Source: Tubulanus polymorphus
Taxonomy: Eukaryota; Nemertea; Palaeonemertea; Tubulaniformes; Tubulanidae
Direction: 5' to 3'
Length of the DNA stretch: 64,000 nt
Assembly (NCBI RefSeq): GCF_964204645.1
Contig: NC_134030.1
Location: 16,189,110-16,253,109, forward strand
Below, piece by piece: positions 1 through 8,731 of this stretch (positions within the stretch are counted from its first letter, which is position 1; every line of letters starts with the position of its first letter). A program made the position numbers and the translations under genes. The notes under the pieces were generated by a model. It was not told the DNA's origin and did not search any database. It was given only the letters and a program-made list of their open reading frames with translations.

Positions 1-168
1 CAAATGTCTTTGCTTTATCCAGTCGATCTAAATATAACTGTAAATCTAGTTTATTAGATTTAATTATGTTTTCCTTCTTTTCTAAAGGTCTTAAATTTCT
101 CCAGCTCCATATTAGCTTCTTATTATAATCATCACTCATATCAAATTTAGAAATCGGCAACACATGAT
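1..168 (-). pseudogene. HNH endonuclease, C-terminal fragment
   Basis: Read from 168 down to 1, this is the C-terminal part of the HNH protein that is intact at 24011-24685. It begins at the HVLP of the HNH motif, continues through ISKFDM and LRPLEKKEN and a lysine-rich tail, and runs off the window edge. The gene is interrupted at 169 by a solo LTR and at 1067 by Polinton 1; its N-terminal part is at 17561-17897 on the same strand. The reading frame of the remaining piece is open. The original gene was probably part of an older Polinton, because the only other copies seen here lie inside Polintons. Confidence 0.72.
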
Positions 169-1031
169 TGTCACGACCTTGCATTCATAACTTCATATAT
201 TCATGCATTCTGCATGCATTCATAACTTCATATATTCATGCAGTCTGCATGCATGCATAGCTTATAGCTAGCTGTGTGTTTGTTGGGATCGGCGCACCTT
301 TCTCAATGTGACCATTCAACCCTAGCGGTCAATTCTATATAAGATTTGGTTTAAGCGTCATTTCACTAGACACGACAAACCCGTCCAGCTGTTAGGACAC
401 CGTATTGGGTGTAGTATAGTAACACATGTATGCTGTTCACGGGGTAAGTTAAACTATTCTAATATTCATTCTTAATAATCATTCCAAGCAAATTGCTTAA
501 TAGATAAACCATTGTATTGTTCTATCTTCGGATAAATCTTTGTATTATAATCAAATAACATTACAATTGAGACGCACGTTTGGTTTGCAGGGTTTATGAC
601 CCTTATAAATGTCGTAACAATAATTGTTGTTGTCTTTTAGTTTGTGAATTATATCCACTCAGATACGTCAAGTGAGTGCGTGTCTCGAAACCTCCCGTAC
701 TCAAGCTACGTCAGTTAGTGCGGTTAACGTCTGAGCGCCTGATATTTCAGTTACTAACGGACGGTCGTCAACATTCGCAATATCCTGGGAGACTCGTCAT
801 ACGTTGATCAGTGTGCACCCATCAAGGTCACGTCTCACTCGGATACCACCACGGCTCACTACTGGAGAAGTGTGATCAAACTCTAACTCTAACTCCATTC
901 TAATTAACTATAGAAGTTACGTTGGAATAAATTTGTAATTCGTTTTGTTTTAATTTAAGAATTCTTGTCGTCCGTTGTTGATTCTCTGCTATCGGATATC
1001 CTATTGGGGTTTTCCACGGACCCTCGTGACA
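169..1031. mobile_element. Solo LTR of a retrotransposon
   Basis: An 863-bp block starts TGTCACGA and ends TCGTGACA, so it has the TG...CA ends and 8-bp inverted termini of an LTR. It is flanked by a 5-bp direct repeat ATGAT (164-168 and 1032-1036). A TATA-like CTATATAAG near 334-342 and an AATAAA near 925 fit an LTR promoter and poly(A) signal. No internal retroelement genes are present, so it is a recombined solo LTR. A 5-bp duplication is usual for Ty3/gypsy and BEL elements; I cannot tell which. Taking it out in thought makes the flanking HNH reading frame continuous, which supports the boundaries. Confidence 0.85.
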
Positions 1032-1066
1032 ATGATCAATATGAAAGTATTCAACATAATTATTTA
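1032..1066 (-). pseudogene. HNH endonuclease, middle fragment
   Basis: These 35 bases lie between the solo LTR and Polinton 1. On the minus strand they encode the stretch just before the HNH histidine (NYVEYFHID), matching the intact protein at 24011-24685 (NYGDYYHID). They contain the LTR target duplication (1032-1036) and the Polinton target duplication TATTTA (1061-1066). Confidence 0.68.
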
Positions 1067-1185
1067 AGTAATTAGAAGATGGCGTTTTCAGATCAGAGGA
1101 CGAGAGGACGAGACACCACTCATCACCACAAGTAATTTTTTTTCCTACTCATCACCACAAGTAATTTTTTTTCCTAATAAATGGG
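1067..1185 (+). repeat. Left terminal inverted repeat of Polinton 1
   Basis: 119 bp, matching the reverse complement of 17440-17560 except for the length of one T-run (8 versus 10). It ends exactly within the start codon of the first gene. It holds a GAGGACGA direct repeat and two tandem copies of a 28-29 bp unit (CTCATCACCACAAGTAATT plus T-run and CCTA); Polinton 2 has one copy. Because the repeat carries the promoter-like T-run and TAAATG, both terminal genes have the same 5' control region and point inward. Confidence 0.93.
1162..1183 (+). promoter_or_regulatory. TAAATG promoter-like block, OB-fold-like gene
   Basis: TAA, a run of 8 T, five bases, then TAAATG, where ATG is the start codon. 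It lies inside the left terminal repeat and is duplicated just upstream without the ATG. The layout matches the poxvirus late promoter pattern (T-run, about 6-nt spacer, TAAAT overlapping the start). Confidence 0.55.
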
Positions 1186-1507
1186 AGATAGAAAAGCATT
1201 CTTAGCAACAATAAATAACAGAATAAAACCAGCAAAAAAACAATTTGAAATAAAAAAGTTAGTTGATGTTACAAAAGAAATTGAACATAAAATATTGAAA
1301 TTAGAAAAGATAAAAACTAAATATGGAGAGAAAGTATCAGCTAATTTAAGTTACTGTAATGTTAGTACATCGCGAGAATTTAAAGTGTTTTTACCCGATA
1401 AATGGGTTTCATTGAGTATGGAGGAATTGAAAGATTTAGTAGGATTTAAAATAATATATCATGGGAAAAATGAAGACGGTCATCATGATTTAGAAATTGT
1501 TGATTAA
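1181..1507 (+). CDS. Small OB-fold-like (possible ssDNA-binding) protein
   Basis: 108 residues, intact. The protein is identical in Polinton 2 (22603-22929), and related copies are at 59824-60177 and as a relic near 43400-43524. The pattern of a charged N-terminal half, then IKTKYGEKVSANL, FKVFLPDKW, and a C-terminal GKNEDGHHDLEI resembles small OB-fold single-stranded DNA-binding proteins, which would suit replication by a protein-primed polymerase. That assignment is inference from the strand pattern; I see no diagnostic catalytic motif. It starts at the inner edge of the terminal repeat, sharing its control region with polB at the other end. In Polinton 3 the gene sits next to polB, which also hints at a replication role. 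Confidence 0.72.
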   Translation: MGDRKAFLATINNRIKPAKKQFEIKKLVDVTKEIEHKILKLEKIKTKYGEKVSANLSYCNVSTSREFKVFLPDKWVSLSMEELKDLVGFKIIYHGKNEDGHHDLEIVD

Positions 1508-1536
1508 ATAAGAAATAAAAATAATGAATATCTAGA

Positions 1537-1572
1537 ATCCGAAATGACTTATCTGGACAATTTAATTGCTCC
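1537..1572 (+). repeat. Conserved spacer block, HNH-less form
   Basis: This 36-bp block (ATCCGAAATGACTTATCTGG and on to GCTCC) follows the OB-fold-like gene. In Polinton 2 the same block occurs on both sides of an HNH gene (23839-23874 and 24675-24710), and a diverged copy follows the HNH gene of Polinton 3 (about 49009-49052). Polinton 1 therefore shows the arrangement without the HNH gene. The rest of 1508-1657 is AT-rich spacer between two genes that converge here. Confidence 0.6.
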
Positions 1573-1657
1573 TCATAGATAGACAAAAGTAGTGAGATAT
1601 TCAATTAATATTCAATTAATTAAAAAAATTATTTTTTTTTGCTTTTTTTCTTAAATA

Positions 1658-2026
1658 TTAATCCATTTTTTTTATTATTAATTTTGGAATTTCAGAAGTA
1701 CTTTCATTTTTGATAGCAGTTGGTTCAGAATTACTAATATCATGAATTTTATTTGATTTCTTATACCAATTACACCCAATCAAAATAAATACAATTACAA
1801 ATCCAACTGTAAAATATAAATATTTATCAAATATTCTACTATCAGAAGGAGTAGAAATAACAATATTTTCACCATTTTTATTAACATTTTTATTACTTAT
1901 TTTTTCTTTTACAGCTTTTTTATATTCTTGTGATTTAATTCCTAATTGTCGAGACCATTCAATTTGTTTCTGAGTTCTCGGTTTTTTCTTCACAGTTAAT
2001 TCCTTCACTTCTTTCACCTCGCTCAT
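1658..2026 (-). CDS. Small single-pass membrane protein, basic N-terminus
   Basis: 122 residues. The basic N-terminal part has KKKPRTQKQIEWSRQLG, a motif also kept in the Polinton 3 homologue (KPRSEKQIKWARELG). A hydrophobic segment at about 69-87 should cross a membrane and is followed by a polar lysine- and serine-rich tail. The start overlaps the end of the 201-residue gene by 68 nt; the same overlap is kept in Polinton 2 and is only 8 nt in Polinton 3. The start is preceded by ATAATAAATG without a strong T-run, so it may be translated from the upstream gene's message. Function unknown; membrane or virion role possible. Confidence 0.75.
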   Translation of the reverse strand: MSEVKEVKELTVKKKPRTQKQIEWSRQLGIKSQEYKKAVKEKISNKNVNKNGENIVISTPSDSRIFDKYLYFTVGFVIVFILIGCNWYKKSNKIHDISNSEPTAIKNESTSEIPKLIIKKMD

Positions 2027-2564
2027 TTATTATAGAAATATTTTTACTTTCAATATTTGAAAATGTTATAACTCCAGTTGATAATAATGTCATAAATCCA
2101 CCTAATTGAAATGATAAATATCCAATCCATTTATTTAATTCAGTCATAACTAAATAATCATTTTTTAAATCGGAATATAATCTATTTTCATTTTCAATTG
2201 GTAGTATATAATTACATAATTTACTATAACCCTTTACTACATTTTCTGATATCGCGTCATTAATTCTAGCTGTTCTCGCGGCTTCATAAATTTTAAATAA
2301 TCTAATAATTTCATCTGATTTCATTGTATCTAGTTCATTATAAGTTAAATTTTTACTAACAAAATTTTTACATTTTCCAGATGCTATTAATATTTCTAAT
2401 TGATGTTTACAATAAAGATAATATTCATAATTATTATTTGTTGTAACATTATTTAAAGCACCATCATCTGGAATTAATTTGTTTTCTGTTATTCCTAAAT
2501 CATCTAAAGTTTTTTCAATTGGAACATCACCATTTTTAGATTTTATTTTCTTTTCACCCCCCAT
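1959..2564 (-). CDS. 201-residue membrane protein
   Basis: An intact gene of unknown function, nearly identical in Polinton 2 (25084-25689) and recognisable in Polinton 3 (49287-49872). The N-terminus is charged and the middle is probably helical, with a strongly kept stretch (EYYLYCKHQLEILIASGKC). A hydrophobic segment at about 147-169 (after LNKWIGYLSFQLGG) looks transmembrane, and the tail is acidic. It lies downstream of the CAACTAG repeat array and starts with TTATATAAATG. Pairing with the overlapping small membrane protein in all three elements suggests the two work together. Confidence 0.75.
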   Translation of the reverse strand: MGGEKKIKSKNGDVPIEKTLDDLGITENKLIPDDGALNNVTTNNNYEYYLYCKHQLEILIASGKCKNFVSKNLTYNELDTMKSDEIIRLFKIYEAARTARINDAISENVVKGYSKLCNYILPIENENRLYSDLKNDYLVMTELNKWIGYLSFQLGGFMTLLSTGVITFSNIESKNISIINERGERSEGINCEEKTENSETN

Positions 2565-2589
2565 TTATATAACAAATAAATTAGTTGTG

Positions 2590-2868
2590 TTGTTGCAACT
2601 AGAATTCAACTAGAATGTAACTAGAATTCAACTAGATTAACAAGCTAGTTGAAATATTGTTGTTTTTGTTTATTTCTTGTTAAATCTAGTTGATTTTTGT
2701 TCCAACTACTAACAACTAGAATTCAACTAGAATGTAACTAAAAATATACTAGATTAACAAGCTTGTTAAAATATTGTTAAATCTATTTGATTTTTGTTCC
2801 AACTACTAATAACTAGAATTCAACAAGAATGTAACTAGAATTCAACTAGATTAACAAGCCAGTTGAAT
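2590..2868. repeat. CAACTAG/CTAGTTG repeat array between ATPase and 201-residue gene
   Basis: About 2.5 imperfect tandem copies of a roughly 100-120 bp unit, densely filled with AACTAGAATTCAACTAG and its inverted form CTAGTTG. Each unit has the pair CAACTAG ATTAACAAG CTAGTTG, which can form a short hairpin. The same array is at 25715-25973 in Polinton 2. It is the only long non-coding stretch within the gene block, lying after the ATPase stop and before the next start. It could be a terminator, an origin or a protein-binding cluster; nothing in the sequence decides between these. Confidence 0.8.
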
Positions 2869-3477
2869 TTAAATAAATTCATATTTAAATGGGTGTTGTA
2901 ATCTAAATAGTAATTTTGATCTTTTAATATTTTTCAACTTATCCATATATTCATTATGTAAATCATGTGGAATAATATCATTTTCCTCAAGTGCATTTTT
3001 CATCGATTTTCTATCTTTATTGTAGAATAAAACTAGAAATCTAATGTTTTCTCTAAAATCTTTAACAATTGAATTATATTTTTGATTTAAAACCCAAGTT
3101 GTTATCCCAAAATGTCTTCCAGAGAAAGCCAAATAACATAACTCACTTTCTCTAACTTTTGAATCATGTAGATTAACACAATCATCTATGATAAATAATG
3201 TATTTGATCCTTTATAAATATCAATTGCTATTTTTATACAATTATCTAAATTTTCTTTTACTGTTTTAGGATCTAATATAATAAATTTATTATTCCTAGT
3301 AATATTTTTATCATAAGTTTGATTAAATTCATATGTTGGACAAAATAATACTATATTATCAAAATAGTTTTCATAAACAGTTTCTAATAAATTTAATATA
3401 AAATAAGTTTTTCCACAATTTGTTACACCAGAAATTAACATATTATGAGGCTCAAATATGAATAATTCCTTATTCAT
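2869..3477 (-). CDS. FtsK/HerA-type genome-packaging ATPase
   Basis: 202 residues, intact. Walker A is GVTNCGKT at about 17-24 and Walker B is TLFIIDDC at about 93-100, placing it with the A32-like packaging ATPases of Polintons, adintoviruses, virophages and large DNA viruses. It would pump element DNA into a capsid. Length is usual for the family. The start codon abuts the integrase stop, inside ATATATAAATG. The Polinton 2 copy differs at only a few residues; the Polinton 3 copy is broken. Confidence 0.92.
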   Translation of the reverse strand: MNKELFIFEPHNMLISGVTNCGKTYFILNLLETVYENYFDNIVLFCPTYEFNQTYDKNITRNNKFIILDPKTVKENLDNCIKIAIDIYKGSNTLFIIDDCVNLHDSKVRESELCYLAFSGRHFGITTWVLNQKYNSIVKDFRENIRFLVLFYNKDRKSMKNALEENDIIPHDLHNEYMDKLKNIKRSKLLFRLQHPFKYEFI

Positions 3478-4626
3478 TTATATATTTTTAATTTTACTTG
3501 ATAATATCCATTCATTAAATTTATCTGGCCATCCAACCCATTTTACTAAAGAATATTTTTTTCTTTTAACAGTTTTTGTTTTTAGTACTTTTTCAATTTT
3601 ATATTCTTGTTCTAGATTTTCAGTAGTTAAACTTAATTCTTCTTCATAAAAATATCCATCAACTTCTTCACCATCTAAATCTTCTAATTTATAGACATAT
3701 GGTTTTGTTGTTATTACCTTTTTTATTTTATATATTTCTCTAGTAAAATTTCGATCGTATCCTTTATCAAATATCTTTTTATACTTAGAAATTCTAACAT
3801 TTTGACCAACTTTAAATTTAGGTTCACCAAAATCATCTACAAGAAATGCTCCATATAAATTATTCCAAACAATTACAGCATTTTCAGATTTGCTAGCATC
3901 AATAGGTTTCATTCCAATAGAAGAATGATAAGAATTATTATATCCTTCTATCAATTTTGGTAAAACATCAATCCATTTAAAAGTATTATTTGCTGTAAAA
4001 TATTTCCACATTCTTGTTCTTAATGTTCTATTAAATCGTTCAACAACTGCTGCTTTTTTATCTGATTTTGTTGAAAAATATTTAATATTATGATTATCTA
4101 AGAGTTCATGAACAAGTGAATTATCAAATTCTTTTCCATCATCAAATTGAATTTTTTCTGGTTTTAGTTTACCACCTGAAAGAAATTTTCTTAAAACATG
4201 TGATGTTTGTGCAGCATCTTTTCTATAAAGTGGGAAACTCCATACATAACGACTAAAAATATCAATTATATTCAATAACCACCAATAATCATCATTATCT
4301 TTCTTAACATTTTTCATATCAATTAAATCTCCTTGCCACTGTTGATCTACATAACTTACCATAGTTTTACGAGTTTTATATTTTCTAACAATTTTTTTAT
4401 GTGTTGTATGTTGGTTGTTCTAACATAAATTCATTTATATCTTTATATTTAACTAAATTTTGTGGGATTATCTTATCTAATTTATCTTGTTTTACTTTAC
4501 GCCATATATTTTTAGTAGAAGAATAAGCAACCGAACTCTCAGGGTTGTAATATAAATTTCTTAAATATTGTTCTTTAGTATTAGGAGTATACTCTAGTTT
4601 AGTATTTAGGAGTTTTTTTACAACCC
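3478..4626 (-). pseudogene. Retroviral-type integrase with chromodomain, N-terminus frameshifted
   Basis: The open part (3478-4362, 294 residues from an internal Met) holds the rve-type DDE core: WQGDLIDM (first Asp), IQFDDGKEFDN (second Asp) and KKAAVVERFNRTLR (Glu). The C-terminal domain FKVGQNVRIS is followed by a chromodomain-like end (EYKIEKVLKTKT, SLVKWVGWPDKFNEWI). Homology to the Polinton 3 integrase continues upstream (KEQYLRNLYYNPES) but is separated by a frameshift near 4400 and another near 4600. A TATATAAATG at 4624-4633 is the likely original start. The enzyme would insert element DNA with 6-bp staggering. The core could still be made from the internal start, but the N-terminal domain is lost. 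Confidence 0.88.
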
Positions 4627-4658
4627 ATTTATATATCCTTAATTTTAACTTTATATTT

Positions 4659-5906
4659 CTAATATTGAATACTATCTAATTGTGAATTTATAATATTTAA
4701 TTGCGCATCAGATAATATATAAATATGCATTTCAAAATTTTTGATTCCCTTTTTCTTTTTCATAAATAATTGGATCCCATCTTTTGTATTTTGTAATTTT
4801 TTCCCAGAACCATGTAATAAGTTATCTTCAGTTGTTCTAAAATCTACCCATAATGCAAATTTATTACCGGTATAATAATCAATTTGATTAATGTTACAAT
4901 TTTCAAATGATTTTACTTTTTCATTCATAAAATGTTTTTTAATTTCTACCCATTGATCTATCATTCTCATTCCTTGACAAAATATTTTATTTGCTATTCC
5001 TTCGATAGTTATTTCTACTTTTGTTATTTCAGGATTATAATAATTGTCAAAATTTATTGCGCCATTAGTATACGTTCCAATAGTAAAAAATATTAATATA
5101 CCTTTAATAGATCTTCTTGGGAAGTTAATATTCTCATTAATAATTTCATCATTTGCATTAATAGTTACAGTTTTAAATTTATCAATATAATCATATAATA
5201 ATGAAAATCCTTGATTGTATTGAGTTTGAATTATACTTGAAATATTTTCATCAGTTACTGTATCATATTCTAAACATATATTCGATAATTTATAACTCAT
5301 ATCTTTAACAACGCTAGATAATACAATTTCATTTACAGGAGCAAATGTTATCTCAAATATAATATCTTCTTGAATTGCGTATTTATATAAAGGTGCATTA
5401 TTATTTATCAATTCAAAGTCTAATGGAATTTTATATTTGCTTCCATATATACTTTTTATCAATTTATCTACATCATTTGTTAATATTGCGCTATTAGCTT
5501 CTGATCTTAATTTATTTTGGTTTTCTGATTGGATGCCTTGAAATATCATATTATTTCTATTTTCTTTATTTAACCATAAATCTTTATAATGCATAAATAA
5601 ATTATAATCATCTAATGAGAAAACTGTTTCTGGACCAATCTTTATTGTTAATTTTTTAATCAAATATCTTCCAACATTATCAACGACATAATTATTATTA
5701 TTACCGATTACTTTTATATCAGCTGATAAATAAATACTGTTTGGAACATAAAAAGTATTTTGTGTTAATCGAGGGATTCTAACATATAAAGTTTCATCGG
5801 GATTAATATTTGAAGGGTAATGAGTAATTATATGATGTGATCTTTCTGCTTTAATAGCATTAGATATTCTATGATTCTTAGAAGGATTGATATAACTCCC
5901 ACTCAT
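4659..5906 (-). CDS. Major capsid protein (double jelly-roll type)
   Basis: 415 residues, intact. The pattern resembles Polinton/adintovirus hexon proteins: an N-terminal PDETLYVRIPRLTQNTFYVP, then VDNVGRYLIKKLTIKIG, a central KYAIQEDIIFEI and LSNICLEYDT, and INFPRRSIKGILIFFTI, all strand-rich. It would form the trimeric capsomers of a virion. A canonical T-run/TAAATG start at 5904-5925 supports the start. The Polinton 2 copy keeps only about the N-terminal 155 residues, and Polinton 3 keeps the full length with several frameshifts. Fold assignment is from pattern recognition only. Confidence 0.78.
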   Translation of the reverse strand: MSGSYINPSKNHRISNAIKAERSHHIITHYPSNINPDETLYVRIPRLTQNTFYVPNSIYLSADIKVIGNNNNYVVDNVGRYLIKKLTIKIGPETVFSLDDYNLFMHYKDLWLNKENRNNMIFQGIQSENQNKLRSEANSAILTNDVDKLIKSIYGSKYKIPLDFELINNNAPLYKYAIQEDIIFEITFAPVNEIVLSSVVKDMSYKLSNICLEYDTVTDENISSIIQTQYNQGFSLLYDYIDKFKTVTINANDEIINENINFPRRSIKGILIFFTIGTYTNGAINFDNYYNPEITKVEITIEGIANKIFCQGMRMIDQWVEIKKHFMNEKVKSFENCNINQIDYYTGNKFALWVDFRTTEDNLLHGSGKKLQNTKDGIQLFMKKKKGIKNFEMHIYILSDAQLNIINSQLDSIQY

Positions 5907-5925
5907 TTATTTAACAAAAAAATTA
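5904..5925 (-). promoter_or_regulatory. TAAATG promoter-like block, major capsid gene
   Basis: In coding direction: TAAT, run of 7 T, spacer GTTAAA, then TAAATG. Identical layout at the Polinton 2 copy upstream of 27856. Confidence 0.55.
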
Positions 5926-5949
5926 ATTATTTATTTTTGATATCATGGT

Positions 5950-7395
5950 TTACTTGATATTTTTTGATATCATATTCACTAAACCAAAAATAATAGCACT
6001 TACAACTGTAATTAAAAATAAAATAATATGTTCAGCAGCAAAGTTAAGAATATTACCTGCAGATTTCAATATAAAACCAACAATTGAAGCAATAACTCCT
6101 GGTAATGCTGCAGCAGATTTTTTAGATAGTTCCCATAAATATTTTGCTAATTTCTTTAAACCATCCTTAACTTTATCTTGTATAGAATTATTGCCTGGAG
6201 GTTTATCTGGTTTATTGGGAGTGGGAGTAGGAGTAGATTTTAAAGCATTTGATATAGCTAAACCTATTGTTGTAAATACCATAGTTACAGATGTTAGAAT
6301 TGAAAGAATTGTTATTCCTTCTAACTTAAATAATAATTTTATTCTGTCTTTTAATGATATTTTAGAATTTGGTTTTATCAACAAATCTTTAAAAATAACT
6401 TTTAATCTATTAATATTATAATCATATGATTTTAATAATGTATCTCTTTCTTCTTTTTGTAATTCTTTGTTATATTTTAAATCATCTATTTCTTTTTCTA
6501 AACGTAATTCTTTTTGTTTATATTCTATTTCATCAATTACTTGATGATCTAAATCAGACTTTAATTGTTCTATTTCTTTATTTTTATCAGTTAATTCTTT
6601 TTCTAAAGTTCTAATTTTAAAATCTCTTATACTTTTATTATGTGCAATTTTATCAGCTTCATTTCTTATACTAATAATTTCTCTAATTGCTTCATCAGAA
6701 AATATATTTAAATCTTCTAATTGTTGATTTGTTGCATCAAGTAATCCATTTGGTAAAAGTTTATCAGTTTGAACTTCGCTTGAATTAGGTCTACTAGTTT
6801 TGGAAGTTTTATCTTCTTTAGGAATTGTTTCTGGTTCTAAATTTTCATTAATTATCTTCAAAAAATCATTATTTCTTCGATTAAATTCTTTTATATTATC
6901 ATCTCTTTCTTCTTGTGTAACATCAGTTATAACATCATCAATGATTTTCTTAATTCTAGATTGTTCTAATTTAATAAAAGTTGATTTTGTTATTATTTTA
7001 TCAAGACTTTTATTAGAAGAAATCTTAAAATAATAGTCATTTTTCAAATGCCAATAATAATCACCATTTAAATATTTCAAATCTTTTACTAAATAATTCA
7101 CACCTTTATTTGTTATATTGAATCCAGATTTTTCTAATATTGGTTTGAATTTATCAGTTAATTCGTCATATTCTAGTTCTTTTTTCATTAAATCTGGATT
7201 TTCATTTTCAATGTCCAATCTTGAACGTGCTTTATTAACATATTCATTAGTATCAGGTCTTGTTAAATTAGAATTATATGCTGTTTCATTACCATCATTA
7301 AAACTTGTTTCATCAAAATCAGGTGGTTGTTCATCAGTTATACCAGGTTCATCAAAAGGATCCATTCCAATATCTTCACCACCTTCTACTTCCAT
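5950..7395 (-). CDS. Coiled-coil protein with two C-terminal membrane segments
   Basis: 481 residues, intact, not assigned to a known family. The acidic N-terminus (MDPFDEPGITDEQPPDFDET) is kept in all three elements. The middle (about 225-345) is rich in K/E heptads and should form a coiled coil. Hydrophobic segments lie at about 362-388 and 450-476, with an amphipathic, alanine-rich stretch between them (KKLAKYLWELSKKSAAALPG). A membrane-active minor virion protein is a reasonable guess from this design and from its place between a conserved virion-type gene and the capsid gene. The homologues in Polintons 2 and 3 are broken. Confidence 0.75.
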   Translation of the reverse strand: MEVEGGEDIGMDPFDEPGITDEQPPDFDETSFNDGNETAYNSNLTRPDTNEYVNKARSRLDIENENPDLMKKELEYDELTDKFKPILEKSGFNITNKGVNYLVKDLKYLNGDYYWHLKNDYYFKISSNKSLDKIITKSTFIKLEQSRIKKIIDDVITDVTQEERDDNIKEFNRRNNDFLKIINENLEPETIPKEDKTSKTSRPNSSEVQTDKLLPNGLLDATNQQLEDLNIFSDEAIREIISIRNEADKIAHNKSIRDFKIRTLEKELTDKNKEIEQLKSDLDHQVIDEIEYKQKELRLEKEIDDLKYNKELQKEERDTLLKSYDYNINRLKVIFKDLLIKPNSKISLKDRIKLLFKLEGITILSILTSVTMVFTTIGLAISNALKSTPTPTPNKPDKPPGNNSIQDKVKDGLKKLAKYLWELSKKSAAALPGVIASIVGFILKSAGNILNFAAEHIILFLITVVSAIIFGLVNMISKNIK

Positions 7396-7414
7396 TTATA
7401 TAATAAAAAAATTA
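7393..7414 (-). promoter_or_regulatory. TAAATG promoter-like block, coiled-coil gene
   Basis: In coding direction: TAAT, run of 7 T, spacer ATTATA, then TAAATG. Same at 29302 in Polinton 2 and 56180 in Polinton 3. Confidence 0.55.
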
Positions 7415-8712
7415 AAATTTAAAATATAATATTCCTCCGATTACAGTTCCTATACAAGTTATAGCTAATTTAGTATTTTCATGGGATTTATTATCATCAT
7501 TTAGTTTAATTATATCATGTTGAATATTATCAGTTTTTATATCTTCTGATGTATTGTAATCTTTTATTTTAGAATCATTATTTAATTTAATATTCTTAGT
7601 TTTAGTTTCTGTTGATTGAATGTGTTTTTTATTTTTTTCACCTTCCATTAATTTTGGAGCAGTAATAATCTTTTTATTTATATTATTTAACCCAAATGAA
7701 TTATTTATTGTTGCAGTTTTAATTAGATTATTATAACCAATTATATTTCCCATCTTCAATACTAAATCATTAGAAATAATTAATAGATTAGGGCCTATAC
7801 AATAATTAAGTCTTACATGAGATTTATCTAAATAATTTTGATATCTTATAATGTTTTCTGGAATCGATCTATTTTTATCATTATGTATGGAATCTTCAAA
7901 TAAAACTTTAAACTGTTTCTGCGCATCGAATGAAGTGTTATCATTTCCAATTATTGGGGATCTTGTTTCAACTTGAGCGCCTAAAATACATATCAAATAA
8001 ATTCTAATAGATTGATTTATTCTTTGTATACCTGATTTTGTAAAACCTTCACCATTTTCTAAAATGAAATTAACCCAACCATTATTATTATCAATTTTAT
8101 AATTATGATAAGCTGAAATTCTATGCATATAATCAATTCTTTTTTTTTCATACTCTTCACCAACACCTTGCAATTTACCATGCGCTCTAAAATCGGAATT
8201 AATATTTATATTAAATTCATTACATATTTTATAAAACTTGGATATATTAATATTATTATCCAATTCTTTAAAATATTTAGACCCGGGTAAAGGACATTCT
8301 AATTCATTTAATATTATTCTGATTTGAAAATATGTGTGAAATCTAAATATTGTGTGAATTAATTTTAAATCAGAATACTTCAAATTTTTATCTAAGTTAT
8401 TTAAATGATCATTCCAACTAATTCCACATCCTGTTGTTGCACAATAAACAGCAAAATTTAATTGATTCTGCCAATATTTCATATTAGATTTTACTTTATA
8501 TATATGATATTCATCTTGAGTAAAAGTAACTTCATATGTATTAAATATATTTTCCATTTTAGAAATAAAAACTGTGATTCATTAACATAAATTTCTAAAT
8601 TAGTTAATGAATTTAAAACTACATTTTTATATGTAATATTTTTCTTAAAATCTATTGCCGGAATATTATATTTAATTGATTTATTATATTGGAAAGCTTT
8701 TGGAAACCCCAT
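7412..8712 (-). pseudogene. Conserved Polinton virion-type protein, split by frameshift
   Basis: Two open pieces belong to one gene: 8494-8712 (begins MGFPKAFQYNKSIKYNIPAI) and 7412-8557. The Polinton 3 copy (57185-57520) reads continuously through this stretch, so Polinton 1 carries a frameshift around 8550. The kept core is MKYWQNQLNFAVYCATTGCG, which I associate with a capsid-region protein shared by many Polintons (PY-like; name uncertain). Further conserved parts are QRINQSIRIYLICILGAQ and HVRLNYCIGPNLLIISNDLV. The C-terminal 18 residues are hydrophobic and may anchor the protein in a membrane. It has no enzymatic motif that I recognise. Confidence 0.72.
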
Positions 8713-8731
8713 TTATATAACTAAAAAATTA
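8710..8731 (-). promoter_or_regulatory. TAAATG promoter-like block, virion-type gene
   Basis: In coding direction: TAAT, run of 6 T, spacer AGTTATA, then TAAATG. Confidence 0.5.

Noticed and set aside
1538-1582. Tiny open frame beginning ATGACTTATCTGGACAATTT
   Set aside because: It would encode about a dozen residues; the copies end differently and the Polinton 3 copy does not keep the frame, so a DNA-level repeat is more likely.
5945-7429. Long plus-strand open frames opposite the coiled-coil gene
   Set aside because: They mirror the minus-strand gene, have no TAAATG block, and consist of antisense low-complexity hydrophobic sequence.
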